A stretch of 17,248 nucleotides of DNA from JBKPHS01 sp046729975 (GTDB taxonomy: Bacteria > Actinomycetota > Thermoleophilia > Solirubrobacterales > Thermoleophilaceae): NCBI GenBank assembly GCA_046729975.1, contig JBKPHS010000203.1, positions 1 through 17,248 of the forward strand, written 5' to 3'. A program made the translations under genes and the position numbers. The first letter of the stretch is position 1. The number at the start of each line of letters is the position of its first letter. The notes beneath the pieces are model-generated. The model saw only the letters and a program-made list of their open reading frames with translations. It was not told the DNA's origin and did no database searches. This document shows, piece after piece, positions 1 through 7,336 of this stretch.

Positions 1-330
1 AAGCTCGGCCGGTCTTCATCGCACCGGAAGGCTCTGTTGATGAACCTCTCTCGGGAGGTCATCAACCACGAGCGCATCCAGACGACCGAGGCGAAGGCGA
101 AGGCGGTCAAGCCCGAGCTGGAGCGGCTGATCACGCTCGCCAAGCGGGGCGATCAGCACGCGCGCCGGCAGGCGATGGCCCAGCTGGGACAGGACAAGTT
201 CGTCGTCTACAAGCTGTTCGAGGAGATCGCCCCGCGCTACACGGAGCGACCCGGCGGCTACACGCGCATCTCCAAGCTCGGACCGCGCAAGTCCGACGCG
301 ACCGAGATGGTCCTCCTCGAGCTCGTGTAG
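1..330 (+). CDS. rplQ: 50S ribosomal protein L17 (5'-truncated by window edge)
   Basis: Ribosomal protein L17, a component of the large ribosomal subunit. The frame is open from base 1 and reads KLGRSSSHRKALLMNLSREV, which matches the L17 N-terminus that normally follows a start of the MRHRK type, so only about 8 codons are missing to the left. The ATG at 40 is therefore internal and not the start. Further family landmarks are the HERIQTTEAKAK segment, ITLAKRGD and the C-terminal GGYTRISKLGPRKSDA followed by a final ELV. The stop is TAG at 328-330 and the next gene begins within a few bases. In bacteria rplQ usually closes the rpsM-rpsK-rpsD-rpoA cluster, so the genes to the right may be read from that operon. 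Identification is secure from sequence alone. Confidence 0.97.
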   Translation, partial: KLGRSSSHRKALLMNLSREVINHERIQTTEAKAKAVKPELERLITLAKRGDQHARRQAMAQLGQDKFVVYKLFEEIAPRYTERPGGYTRISKLGPRKSDATEMVLLELV

Positions 331-334
331 CGCC

Positions 335-1150
335 CTGGCGACGGACCGCTACGCCGAGCTGAAGGATCACGCCCGGAAGGGCTGGTCCCAGGGGGATTAC
401 GCGCTTCTCGCGGAGCGCCTCGAGCCGGCCGCGCAGGAGCTAGTCGACGCCTGCGCCATATCGGCTGGGCAAGAGGTCCTCGACGTGGCGGCCGGCAACG
501 GCAACCTGGCAGTGCTGGCCGCGCGGGAGGGCGCCGCTGTTGTCGCCTCCGACCTGACCCCGCGCATGCTTGAGCTCGGGCGGCAGCGCGCCGCTGCCGA
601 GGGCCTCGAGATCGAGTGGGTCGAGGCCGACGCCGAGGCGCTTCCATTCGAGGACGGCCGCTTCGACTGCGCGGCATCGGTCTTCGGCGCGATGTTCGCT
701 CCCGACCACCGGCGAGTCGCCTCGGAGCTGTTCCGCGTCGTCAGGCCCGGCGGGACCGTCGGCATGGCCAACTGGACGCCGACCGGCTTCCAGGGCGGCT
801 TCTTCGAGATCATGAGCCGCTACGGGCCGCCGCTCCCGGAGGGTGTCGAGCCGGCGTCCCGCTGGGGCGACGAGCGTGTCGTCCAGGAGCGCCTGGATCG
901 GCTTGCATCGTCGGTCAGCGTGGAGCCCCGGCAGATCGTCTGGGAGTTCCCCTCCTTCGAGGCGATGGAGGAGTTCTTCCGGTCGACGAGCCCCAGGCAG
1001 GCGCAGATCGCCCAGGAGAGTGGCCGCGCGGCGATGCAGGCGATGATGGCCGGCATCGCCGAGCTCGTTCGGCGCTTCAACCAGAAGGACGATGGCTCCA
1101 TCCGGGTCGAGGCGGACTACGTCCTGATCGTGGCGCGCAAGCGCGGATAG
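335..1150 (+). CDS. Class I SAM-dependent methyltransferase, CTG start likely
   Basis: Predicted 271-residue cytosolic methyltransferase of the UbiE/Methyltransf_11 type; the substrate is unknown. Visible landmarks are motif I VLDVAAGNGN at residues 48-57 (SAM-binding glycine loop), the acidic end of strand 2 at D73 (ASDLTPRM), the ADAEALPFEDGRFD segment at 98-111 and the post-motif VVRPGGTV at 135-142. The first in-frame GTG is at 485 (V51), inside motif I, so it cannot be the start. Between the rplQ stop and 485 this frame has no ATG, GTG or TTG. CTG at 335 gives MATDRYAELKDHARKGW, a plausible N-terminal helix, and sits 4 nt after the rplQ stop; no clear Shine-Dalgarno is visible, so translational coupling is likely. 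CTG at 359 is the alternative. It lies between rplQ and truA; whether it modifies RNA, protein or a small molecule cannot be read from the sequence. Confidence 0.85.
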   Translation: MATDRYAELKDHARKGWSQGDYALLAERLEPAAQELVDACAISAGQEVLDVAAGNGNLAVLAAREGAAVVASDLTPRMLELGRQRAAAEGLEIEWVEADAEALPFEDGRFDCAASVFGAMFAPDHRRVASELFRVVRPGGTVGMANWTPTGFQGGFFEIMSRYGPPLPEGVEPASRWGDERVVQERLDRLASSVSVEPRQIVWEFPSFEAMEEFFRSTSPRQAQIAQESGRAAMQAMMAGIAELVRRFNQKDDGSIRVEADYVLIVARKRG

Positions 1151-1153
1151 GCG

Positions 1154-1873
1154 CTGACCGCCCGCCTGCTCATCGAGTACGACGGCTCCGGATTCGCCGG
1201 CTGGGCCCGCCAGCCGGGGCTGCGCACCGTGCAGGCCACGCTGGAGGACGCCCTCGAGCGGATCCTCCACCGGCACGCCGCCCTCACCGTCGCCGGCCGG
1301 ACCGACACGGGCGTGCACGCCCGTGGGCAGGTGGCGAGCCACGACGGCGAGCCGGCGGCTGCTAGCGCCCTGAACGGCGTGCTCCCAGGCGACATTCGGG
1401 TGCTGCGCAGCGAGCCCGCGCGGGAGGGGTTCGACGCGCGGCGCGACGCTCGCGCCAGGCTCTACCGCTACCGCGTCTTCGCGCGCGAGGCCGCGAGCCC
1501 CTTCGAGCGCGGGCGCGCGCTTCACTGGCCGCGCTTCGTGGACCGCGAGGCGCTCGACGCCTGTGCCGCGGCGCTGATCGGGCACCATGACTTCACCGCC
1601 TTCACGCCCACCCAGACGAACCACGTCCGCTTCGAGCGCGAGGTGACGCGGTCCGAGTGGACGGCCCCCGAGGAGCACGTGCTCGAGTTCTGGATCGAGG
1701 CCGACACGTTCATGCGCCACATGGTCCGGACGCTCGTGGGCACGATGCTCGCGGTGGGGCGGCTGCGCTGGGACGTCGCGTACTTCGAGCGCCTGCTCGA
1801 GGGTCGGCCGCGCTCAGAGGCCGGCGACACCGCCCCCGCGCACGGGCTCTATCTGGAGGCTGTGCGCTACTGA
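1154..1873 (+). CDS. truA: tRNA pseudouridine(38-40) synthase TruA, CTG start likely
   Basis: TruA converts uridines 38-40 of the tRNA anticodon arm to pseudouridine. The 239-residue product shows the catalytic motif GRTDTGVHARGQV with nucleophilic Asp at residue 51, the N-terminal LLIEYDGSGFAGWARQP segment, RLYRYRVF in the middle and the C-terminal FMRHMVRTLVGTML. The conserved N-terminal strand (residues 4-17) lies upstream of the first GTG at 1229, so that GTG is internal. No ATG, GTG or TTG is available between the methyltransferase stop (1148-1150, same frame) and 1229. CTG at 1154 gives MTARLLIEYDGSG, the expected family start, with a weak GGA at 1145-1147 six bases upstream. The gene follows the methyltransferase by 3 nt, so the two are probably co-translated. 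The rplQ-truA neighbourhood is common in Gram-positive bacteria, which supports the assignment. Confidence 0.95.
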   Translation: MTARLLIEYDGSGFAGWARQPGLRTVQATLEDALERILHRHAALTVAGRTDTGVHARGQVASHDGEPAAASALNGVLPGDIRVLRSEPAREGFDARRDARARLYRYRVFAREAASPFERGRALHWPRFVDREALDACAAALIGHHDFTAFTPTQTNHVRFEREVTRSEWTAPEEHVLEFWIEADTFMRHMVRTLVGTMLAVGRLRWDVAYFERLLEGRPRSEAGDTAPAHGLYLEAVRY

Positions 1874-1914
1874 ACCTGGACGAAGCGTGTCGGATTCCGG
1901 GCCCAGGCGGCGAC

Positions 1915-1920
1915 TATCCT
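1915..1920 (+). promoter_or_regulatory. Possible -10 element upstream of surE
   Basis: TATCCT fits the TANNNT form of an actinobacterial -10 box and lies 11 nt before the surE ATG at 1932. No convincing -35 hexamer is seen at 16-18 nt. The surE AAGG at 1922-1925 would lie at or before the predicted transcription start, so this promoter and that ribosome binding site would not work together. The 58-nt gap between truA and surE could equally be a leader inside a longer transcript. Confidence 0.25.
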
Positions 1921-1931
1921 CAAGGCGCCCC

Positions 1932-2747
1932 ATGAAGGTCCTCCTCACGAACGACGACGGCATCCAGGCGCAGGGCCTGCACGCGATGCGCCGCGCCTTG
2001 CTCGAGGTTCCAGGCATCGAGCTCGCCGTGATCGCGCCCGACTCGAACCGCAGCGCCACCGCCCGGAGCATCACCACGCGCAAGCCGCTGTGGGTGGACG
2101 AGGTGGAGCTGGGCGACGGAACGACCGGCTTCGCGACCGATGGCACGCCGGTCGACTGCGTGCGCTTCGCGGCGCTCGGGCTGGTCGAGTTCCAGCCCGA
2201 CTTGATCGTGTCGGGCATCAACCACGGCTCAAACCTGGGCGACGACATCACCTACTCGGGCACCGTGGCCGCCGCGCTCGAGGGAATCGTGCTGGGCATC
2301 CCGGCGATCGCCGTCTCCCAGCAGTCGGATCGAGGCGCGCTCGACTTCCGTGCGGGCGGCGGGTTCGACTTCGACCAGGCGGCCGGCTTCGTGGCCCGCA
2401 TCGTCGAGGACCTCGATCGCGTGCCGATGCCCGAGGGCACGCTCCTCAACGTGAACTGCCCGGCCGGTGAGGTGCGGGGGGCGCGTGCCTGCAGGCTCGG
2501 AAAGCGGATCTATCGCGACACGCTCGAGCTCGCCGAGGAGGAGGACGGCCGCCGCCGCTACCGGATCTACGGGGAGGCGCCCGGCTACCACCACGACAGC
2601 GGCACCGACTTCGCGGCCATCGGCGACGGCTTCATCGCCGTCACTCCGCTTCACTTCGACCTGACCGACGAGGCCGGGGTCGAGGAGCTCGCCGGATTCG
2701 ACCTGGACCGCCTGCTGCGGCCGGCTGCACGCGAGGTCAGTGAGTAG
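1932..2747 (+). CDS. surE: 5'/3'-nucleotidase SurE
   Basis: SurE is a metal-dependent phosphatase acting on nucleoside 5'- and 3'-monophosphates, in some species also on short polyphosphate. The 271-residue product begins MKVLLTNDDG, with metal ligands Asp8 and Asp9. The third and fourth ligands fit Ser41 (in PDSNRSA) and Asn97 (in SGINHG). The family signature NLGDDITYSGTVAAALEG follows at 101-118, and GTDFAAIGDGFIAVTPLH near the C-terminus is also typical. ATG 1932 is chosen over an upstream in-frame start at 1887 because it gives the exact family N-terminus and has AAGG six bases before it. The gene ends inside the start of ligA (8-nt overlap, 2740-2747), which implies translational coupling. 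Its length is normal for the family. Confidence 0.96.
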   Translation: MKVLLTNDDGIQAQGLHAMRRALLEVPGIELAVIAPDSNRSATARSITTRKPLWVDEVELGDGTTGFATDGTPVDCVRFAALGLVEFQPDLIVSGINHGSNLGDDITYSGTVAAALEGIVLGIPAIAVSQQSDRGALDFRAGGGFDFDQAAGFVARIVEDLDRVPMPEGTLLNVNCPAGEVRGARACRLGKRIYRDTLELAEEEDGRRRYRIYGEAPGYHHDSGTDFAAIGDGFIAVTPLHFDLTDEAGVEELAGFDLDRLLRPAAREVSE

Positions 2748-4752
2748 CGGCCCCGCGGATCGCGCCGCGGAGCTGCGGCGCCTGCTCGAGCACCACAACC
2801 ACCGCTACTACGTCCTCGACGACCCGGAGATCTCGGACGCCGAGTACGACGCGCTGCTCGACGAGCTGCGCGACCTCGAGGCGAAGCACGCCGAGCTGCG
2901 AACACCCGACTCGCCGACGCAACGCGTGGGCGGACAGCCGCTCGAGAAGTTCGAGCAGGTCCGCCACCTGCAGGCGATGTACTCGCTCGCCAACGCTCAC
3001 AACGAGGAGGACCTGCGCGCCTGGGACGCGCGCACGAGGCGGCTGCTCGCACGGGAGGGGATCGAGGACGCTGAGCTCGAGTACGTGACCGAGCCGAAGA
3101 TCGACGGCCTCGCGATCTCGCTCGTGTACGAGGACGGCGTCCTGACCCGGGGCGCCACCCGGGGCAACGGCGAGATCGGCGAGGAGGTGACTCAGAACCT
3201 GCGCACGATCAAGGCGATCCCTCTGCGTGTGGAGGGTGCCCCGCGCCTGCTCGAGGTCCGCGGAGAGATCTATCTGTCGCTGCCCGCCTTCGCGACGCTG
3301 AACGAGCAGCGCGCAGAGGCCGGCGAGCCGCCGTTCGCGAACCCGCGGAACGCAGCGGCCGGGTCGATCCGGCAGCTCGACCCCGCCGTCGCGGCCTCGC
3401 GTCCGCTCTCGATCTGGGTGTACGGGGTCGGCGCTGTCGAGGGGCTCGAGCTCGCCACGCATTTCGAGTGGCTCCAGTGGCTGCGGGAGCACGGCTTCAA
3501 GGTCAGCCCGGACGTGGAGCTGCACGGCGACCTCGAGGACCTCGTCCGCGGCTGCCTGGCGTGGGAGGAGCGGCGCGACAGGCTCGATTACGAGGTCGAC
3601 GGCGTCGTCGTGAAGATCAACGACCTGGGCATTCAACGCGACCTCGGGGTCGTGGGCCGCGAGCCGCGCGGCGCGATCGCCTGGAAGTTCGCCGCGATGA
3701 CGGCCACAACCACGCTCCGGTCCGTGATGTGGAACGTCGGCAGGACGGGCCACCTGATCCCGTTCGCCAATCTCGAGCCGGTTCAGGTCTCCGGCGTGAC
3801 GGTCAAGCTCGCCACCTTGCACAACGAGGAGGACCTCCGCCGCAAGGACGTGCGCGACGGGGACGAGGTGATCGTCATGCGCGCCGGCGAGGTGATCCCC
3901 CAGGTCGTCTCCCCGACCGCCAAGGCGCAGCGGCGCCGCGACCGCTCACCGCCGCCCGAGCCGCCGAAGCGCTGTCCGGCCTGCGGTACGCGGACGATCA
4001 AGCCGGAGGGCGGCGTCTGGACGATCTGCCCCAACCGCGCCTCGTGCCCAGGACAGCTCTTCCAGGCGGTCAAGCACTTCATCGGCGCCATGGACATCGA
4101 CGGCTTCGGCGAGAAGAACGCGGAGCGCTTCCTGAAGGAAGGGCTGATCGGCAGCGTGGCGGACATCTACGAGCTGACCGAGGAGCGGCTCGTCGGGCTC
4201 GACGGATTCGGCGAGGTGTCCGCGCGCAACCTGCTCGCCTCGATCGAGGACTCCAAGCGGCAGCCGTTCCACCGTGTGCTCTATGCGCTCGGCGTGCCCG
4301 GCATCGGCTACGTGAACGCCCGCGCGCTCGCCACGCACTTCCGCTCGATGGACGCGCTGATCGCCGCCTCCGCCGAGGACATCGTGGAGACGCCGGGCGT
4401 GGGCCCGGTCCTGGCGGAGACGATCCGCCAGACGCTCGAGGAGGACCGGACGCTCGAGCTGATCGCGCGCCTGCGCGCGCACGGGCTCCAGATGGAGGAG
4501 GAGGGACCGGCCGTCCCCGTGGACGGCGCGCTGTCCGGCAAGACGGTCGTCCTGACCGGCACGCTTCCGAACCTGACGCGCGAGCAGGCGACCGAGCGCA
4601 TCGAGGCCGCCGGCGGGAAGGTCACGGGCTCGGTCTCGGGCAAGACGGACTACGTCGTGGCCGGCGAGGATCCCGGCACGAAGTACACGAAGGCCCAGGA
4701 GCTCGGCAGGCCGATCCTCGACGAGGCCGGGCTCCTGAAGCTGCTCGGCTAA
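2740..4752 (+). CDS. ligA: NAD-dependent DNA ligase LigA
   Basis: LigA seals nicks in DNA using NAD+ and is needed in replication and repair. The 670-residue product has the full domain order: Ia NMN-binding region around HNHRYYVLDDPEISDAEYDA (19-38), the adenylation domain with nucleophilic Lys120 in EPKIDG, later motifs EVDGVVVKIND (285-295) and AWKF (314-317), the OB fold, a four-cysteine zinc finger (C412, C415, C430, C436), helix-hairpin-helix repeats (about 445-580) and a C-terminal BRCT domain (597-670, SGKTVVLTGTLPNLTR). The start is GTG 2740, overlapping the surE stop by 8 nt, with GAGG at 2733-2736 only 3 nt upstream, so coupling to surE translation probably matters. Its TAA stop (4750-4752) abuts the stop of the convergent dacB with no base between them. 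Confidence 0.98.
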   Translation: MSSGPADRAAELRRLLEHHNHRYYVLDDPEISDAEYDALLDELRDLEAKHAELRTPDSPTQRVGGQPLEKFEQVRHLQAMYSLANAHNEEDLRAWDARTRRLLAREGIEDAELEYVTEPKIDGLAISLVYEDGVLTRGATRGNGEIGEEVTQNLRTIKAIPLRVEGAPRLLEVRGEIYLSLPAFATLNEQRAEAGEPPFANPRNAAAGSIRQLDPAVAASRPLSIWVYGVGAVEGLELATHFEWLQWLREHGFKVSPDVELHGDLEDLVRGCLAWEERRDRLDYEVDGVVVKINDLGIQRDLGVVGREPRGAIAWKFAAMTATTTLRSVMWNVGRTGHLIPFANLEPVQVSGVTVKLATLHNEEDLRRKDVRDGDEVIVMRAGEVIPQVVSPTAKAQRRRDRSPPPEPPKRCPACGTRTIKPEGGVWTICPNRASCPGQLFQAVKHFIGAMDIDGFGEKNAERFLKEGLIGSVADIYELTEERLVGLDGFGEVSARNLLASIEDSKRQPFHRVLYALGVPGIGYVNARALATHFRSMDALIAASAEDIVETPGVGPVLAETIRQTLEEDRTLELIARLRAHGLQMEEEGPAVPVDGALSGKTVVLTGTLPNLTREQATERIEAAGGKVTGSVSGKTDYVVAGEDPGTKYTKAQELGRPILDEAGLLKLLG

Positions 4753-5988
4753 CTACCCGTCGATGCGGGCGAGCTCCTGCGTCATCCGGTCCTGGAGCCG
4801 CCGTGCGCCGACCGGCGAGACCGCGTTCATGAGGAACGAGAAGACGATCGTGTCGCCCGACCGGGACTCGCAGTAGCCCGACAGCGCGCTGACGTTCGAC
4901 AGCGTGCCGGTCTTCGCGCGGCAGCGGCTCCGCGCCGCGCCCCGCCGCATGCGGTCGCGCAGGGTGCCGTCGCGGCCGGCCACCGGCAACGAGTCGAAGA
5001 ACGCCTGGAACTCGTCGCGCTCGCGCAGCTCGTCGAGGATCTCCGCCACCTGCCGCGGCGAGGCCCGGTTGCCCCGCGAGAGTCCGGAGCCGTCCACGAG
5101 GCGCGCCCGGGCGCCAAGGCGGCGCGCGAAGGCGGCCGCGACGCGCGCTCCGGCCCGGGTGGTGCCGCGGCCCGACGCGCTCGCTGCCGCGTCCTTCAGG
5201 AGCATCTCGGCGAAGAAGTTGTCGGAGTCCTTGTTGGTCAGGCGCACCAGGGTGGACATCGGCGGAGACTCCACCGCCGCGAGCTGAATGGCGCCGGGCG
5301 GCGCCGGCCCGGCCGCCGGCGTGCGCCTCACGGAGATGCCACGCGCCTCGAGCGCGTCGTCGAGCCGAGCCGCCGCGAAGGCCGGCGGGTTAAGCTGGAA
5401 CGAGTAGCCGCGCTCGCTGGCGAGGCCGCGGTTGAAGGCAAGCCCGGACAGCGGCCCTCCCACGTCCCTCGAGACCGCGAAGCCGGAGTCCGGCACGCCT
5501 CGCAGCGAGTCGAAGCGCGACTCGTCGCCGAGGATGCGCCCCCTCACCTGCATGACCCCGGAAGCCTCGAGCTGATCGGCCAGCGAGCCGATGTCGGCGC
5601 CGTTGCCGTAGGCCCGGCGGATGAAGGTGCCGCTGCCGAAGGTCGGGTCGCCGCCGCCCTTCAGGTACAGGTCGCCCTGCCAGACCCCTGCCGGGTCTCG
5701 CTGACCGTCGCCGAGCACCACCGTCGGCAGCGTGCCCTGCGTGCCGATCTGGCCCAGGGCGGCCGCGGTCGTGAAGATCTTCGTGTTGGAGGCCAGGATC
5801 CGCTGTGTCCCAGCGCGCGACTGGAACAGCACGTCGCGATCCGTTGCATTCAGCACAAAGGCGCCCGAGGACCGGCCGGCGCCCCTCATCGCGGAGGAGA
5901 GCGCGCGGTTCAGGGAGGCGTCCGCCGCCGCGGCAGTTGGGGGTGCGAGGGCCGCCAGGGCGCAGGCCACGGCAAGCAGTCGGCGCAT
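4753..5988 (-). CDS. dacB: D-alanyl-D-alanine carboxypeptidase/endopeptidase, PBP4 family (S13)
   Basis: A secreted penicillin-binding protein that trims or opens peptidoglycan cross-links outside the cytoplasmic membrane. The 411-residue product carries all three S13 active-site motifs: SxxK as SNTK with Ser67 and Lys70, SxN as SDN at 255-257, and KTG at 359-361 (KTGTLSNVSALSG). Further family segments are YLKGGGDPTFG and DGSGLSR. The ATG at 5988 gives MRRLLAVACALAALAPPTAAAAD, a good signal peptide with likely cleavage near residue 22; the frame stays open upstream to 6189, but that extension is proline/arginine-rich and would bury the signal peptide. E. coli DacB is about 477 residues, so this form is somewhat short in the inserted domains. 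It diverges from the patatin gene (79-nt gap) and meets ligA tail to tail. Confidence 0.93.
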   Translation of the reverse strand: MRRLLAVACALAALAPPTAAAADASLNRALSSAMRGAGRSSGAFVLNATDRDVLFQSRAGTQRILASNTKIFTTAAALGQIGTQGTLPTVVLGDGQRDPAGVWQGDLYLKGGGDPTFGSGTFIRRAYGNGADIGSLADQLEASGVMQVRGRILGDESRFDSLRGVPDSGFAVSRDVGGPLSGLAFNRGLASERGYSFQLNPPAFAAARLDDALEARGISVRRTPAAGPAPPGAIQLAAVESPPMSTLVRLTNKDSDNFFAEMLLKDAAASASGRGTTRAGARVAAAFARRLGARARLVDGSGLSRGNRASPRQVAEILDELRERDEFQAFFDSLPVAGRDGTLRDRMRRGAARSRCRAKTGTLSNVSALSGYCESRSGDTIVFSFLMNAVSPVGARRLQDRMTQELARIDG

Positions 5989-6049
5989 CGTCCGGTAGAA
6001 CAAGAGCGGCCCGCGAGGGTAGCGGTGACCCCGGCGCAGCCCCTCCTGG

Positions 6050-6055
6050 GATAAT
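6050..6055 (+). promoter_or_regulatory. Candidate -10 box for the patatin-like gene
   Basis: GATAAT lies 12 nt before the ATG at 6068, inside the 79-nt divergent gap shared with dacB. A start of transcription about 7 nt downstream would leave a leader of only about 6 nt. There is no recognisable Shine-Dalgarno before this ATG apart from GGG directly abutting it, which fits a near-leaderless transcript. The -35 is unclear (GTGACC at 6025-6030 is a weak, badly spaced candidate). Confidence 0.35.
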
Positions 6056-6067
6056 GCCGTCTCCGGG

Positions 6068-7336
6068 ATGGGCAAGGTCGTAAAGCTAGAGAAGCCGGGC
6101 GGCACTCGCACGGGCTCGCGCCAGCCGCCCGCGCGCCGTCGCCAGCGGCGATCGCGGACGGCGCTCGTGCTGGGGGGCGGCGGCTTCACGGCCGCGGTCT
6201 ACGAGATCGGGGCTCTCCGCGCGCTCGACGTCCTAGCCGTCAACCGCACGATCAACGAGTTCGACGTGTACGTGGGCACGAGCGCGGGCTCCTTCGTCGC
6301 CAGCCTCTCCGCCAACGGCGTCACCCCGGAGGAGATGATGCGGGTGGTCAATCGGCAGGTGCCGACGCCCTTCCGCGACATCGACCTCGGCACCTTGCTG
6401 CGCCCGAGCTACCTGGACTTCGCCAAGAGCACCGCCCTCCTCCCGTTGCGCCTCCTCGGCCTGGCCCGCAGTCTCGCGGGAAATCTCGGATCGGTCTCCC
6501 TGATGGACGTGATGGTGGGGCTCGGGGAGGCCCTGCCGCCCGGCATCTACGACGGCTCGGGGATAGAGCGCTACCTCAACGACGTTCTGAGCGATCCCGA
6601 CCGCACGTCGGACTTCAGGATGCTCGAGAACGAGCTGTACTTGGCGAGCACCGACCTCGACACCTGCGAGCGGATCGTGCTCGGGTCGGACGGCTTCGAC
6701 GACGTGCCCATTCCGAAGGCGGTGGCCGCGTCGACCGCGCTTCCGATGGTCTACCGGCCGGTCGAGGTGAAGGGGCGGCAGCTGATCGACGGTGGCATCC
6801 AGTCCACCACCAACGTGGACATCGCGGTGGAAGCGGGCGCCAAGTTCGTGATCGTCGTCAACCCCCTCGTCCCGTACGTCAACGACTTCCAGAAGATGAT
6901 CCCCACGATGCTCGGCAGCCGCGTGCGCCGTGTCTCCGATATGGGCTTCCCGCAGATCGGCTACCAGGCCTTCAAGCTGCTCGCCCACCAGCGGCTGCAC
7001 GAGGCGGTGAAGCGCTGGGAGGACAAGTACCCGGGCGTGGACATCATCCTGATCGAGCCCGATCCGAACGACGAGCTGATGTTTGAGACGAACATCATGA
7101 ACTTCACGAAGCGCGTCGAGATCGCGCGCCACGGCTTCGAATCGGTCACCCTGCGGCTGGCGCGCGACTACGAGCGGCTGCAGAAGATCTGCAGCGCGCA
7201 CGGCATCGAGATCTCGGCGACACGCGTGCGGAAGGTGATCAAGAGCGTCGAGCGCGACCGCGAGCGCACGCGCGCCTGGCGGCGCATCTTCGAGCAGACC
7301 ACCGGCGCCCTGCTGCGGCAATCCGAGGACGCCTAG
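6068..7336 (+). CDS. Patatin-like phospholipase family protein
   Basis: Predicted Ser/Asp-dyad acyl hydrolase of the patatin/RssA family, acting on phospholipids or other acyl esters; the true substrate is unknown. The 422-residue product has the nucleophile elbow GTSAG with Ser72, and the catalytic Asp241 in LIDGGIQSTTNVD. The glycine-rich oxyanion loop reads LVLGGGGFTAAVYEIGAL (33-50), which departs from the usual GGGGxRG: the Arg-Gly is missing and one residue seems inserted. Residues 17-31 are arginine-rich. No signal peptide is visible; the moderately hydrophobic stretch TALLPLRLLGLARSL (122-136) is amphipathic and might bind membrane. The C-terminal 130 residues are charged and probably helical. 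Its stop shares the tetranucleotide CTAG (7333-7336) with the stop of the convergent aminotransferase. Confidence 0.88.
   Translation: MGKVVKLEKPGGTRTGSRQPPARRRQRRSRTALVLGGGGFTAAVYEIGALRALDVLAVNRTINEFDVYVGTSAGSFVASLSANGVTPEEMMRVVNRQVPTPFRDIDLGTLLRPSYLDFAKSTALLPLRLLGLARSLAGNLGSVSLMDVMVGLGEALPPGIYDGSGIERYLNDVLSDPDRTSDFRMLENELYLASTDLDTCERIVLGSDGFDDVPIPKAVAASTALPMVYRPVEVKGRQLIDGGIQSTTNVDIAVEAGAKFVIVVNPLVPYVNDFQKMIPTMLGSRVRRVSDMGFPQIGYQAFKLLAHQRLHEAVKRWEDKYPGVDIILIEPDPNDELMFETNIMNFTKRVEIARHGFESVTLRLARDYERLQKICSAHGIEISATRVRKVIKSVERDRERTRAWRRIFEQTTGALLRQSEDA

Noticed and set aside
440..1720. 426-codon open frame on the - strand
   Set aside because: It is the antisense shadow of the methyltransferase and truA; high GC with G/C third positions keeps this frame open and the product has no recognisable motif.
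2737..3822. 361-codon open frame on the - strand
   Set aside because: Antisense to ligA, low-complexity Leu/Arg/Val composition, no start signals.
3468..4832. 454-codon open frame on the + strand
   Set aside because: Out-of-frame overlap of ligA, extremely Arg/Ala/Gly-rich, no domain; ligA in the other frame is unambiguous.
5989..6189. Upstream extension of the dacB frame
   Set aside because: It would place a 67-residue Pro/Arg-rich tail before a clear signal peptide and overlap the patatin start.
6233..7321. 362-codon open frame on the - strand
   Set aside because: Antisense mirror of the patatin gene; its His/Asp/Val-rich composition is typical of such shadows.
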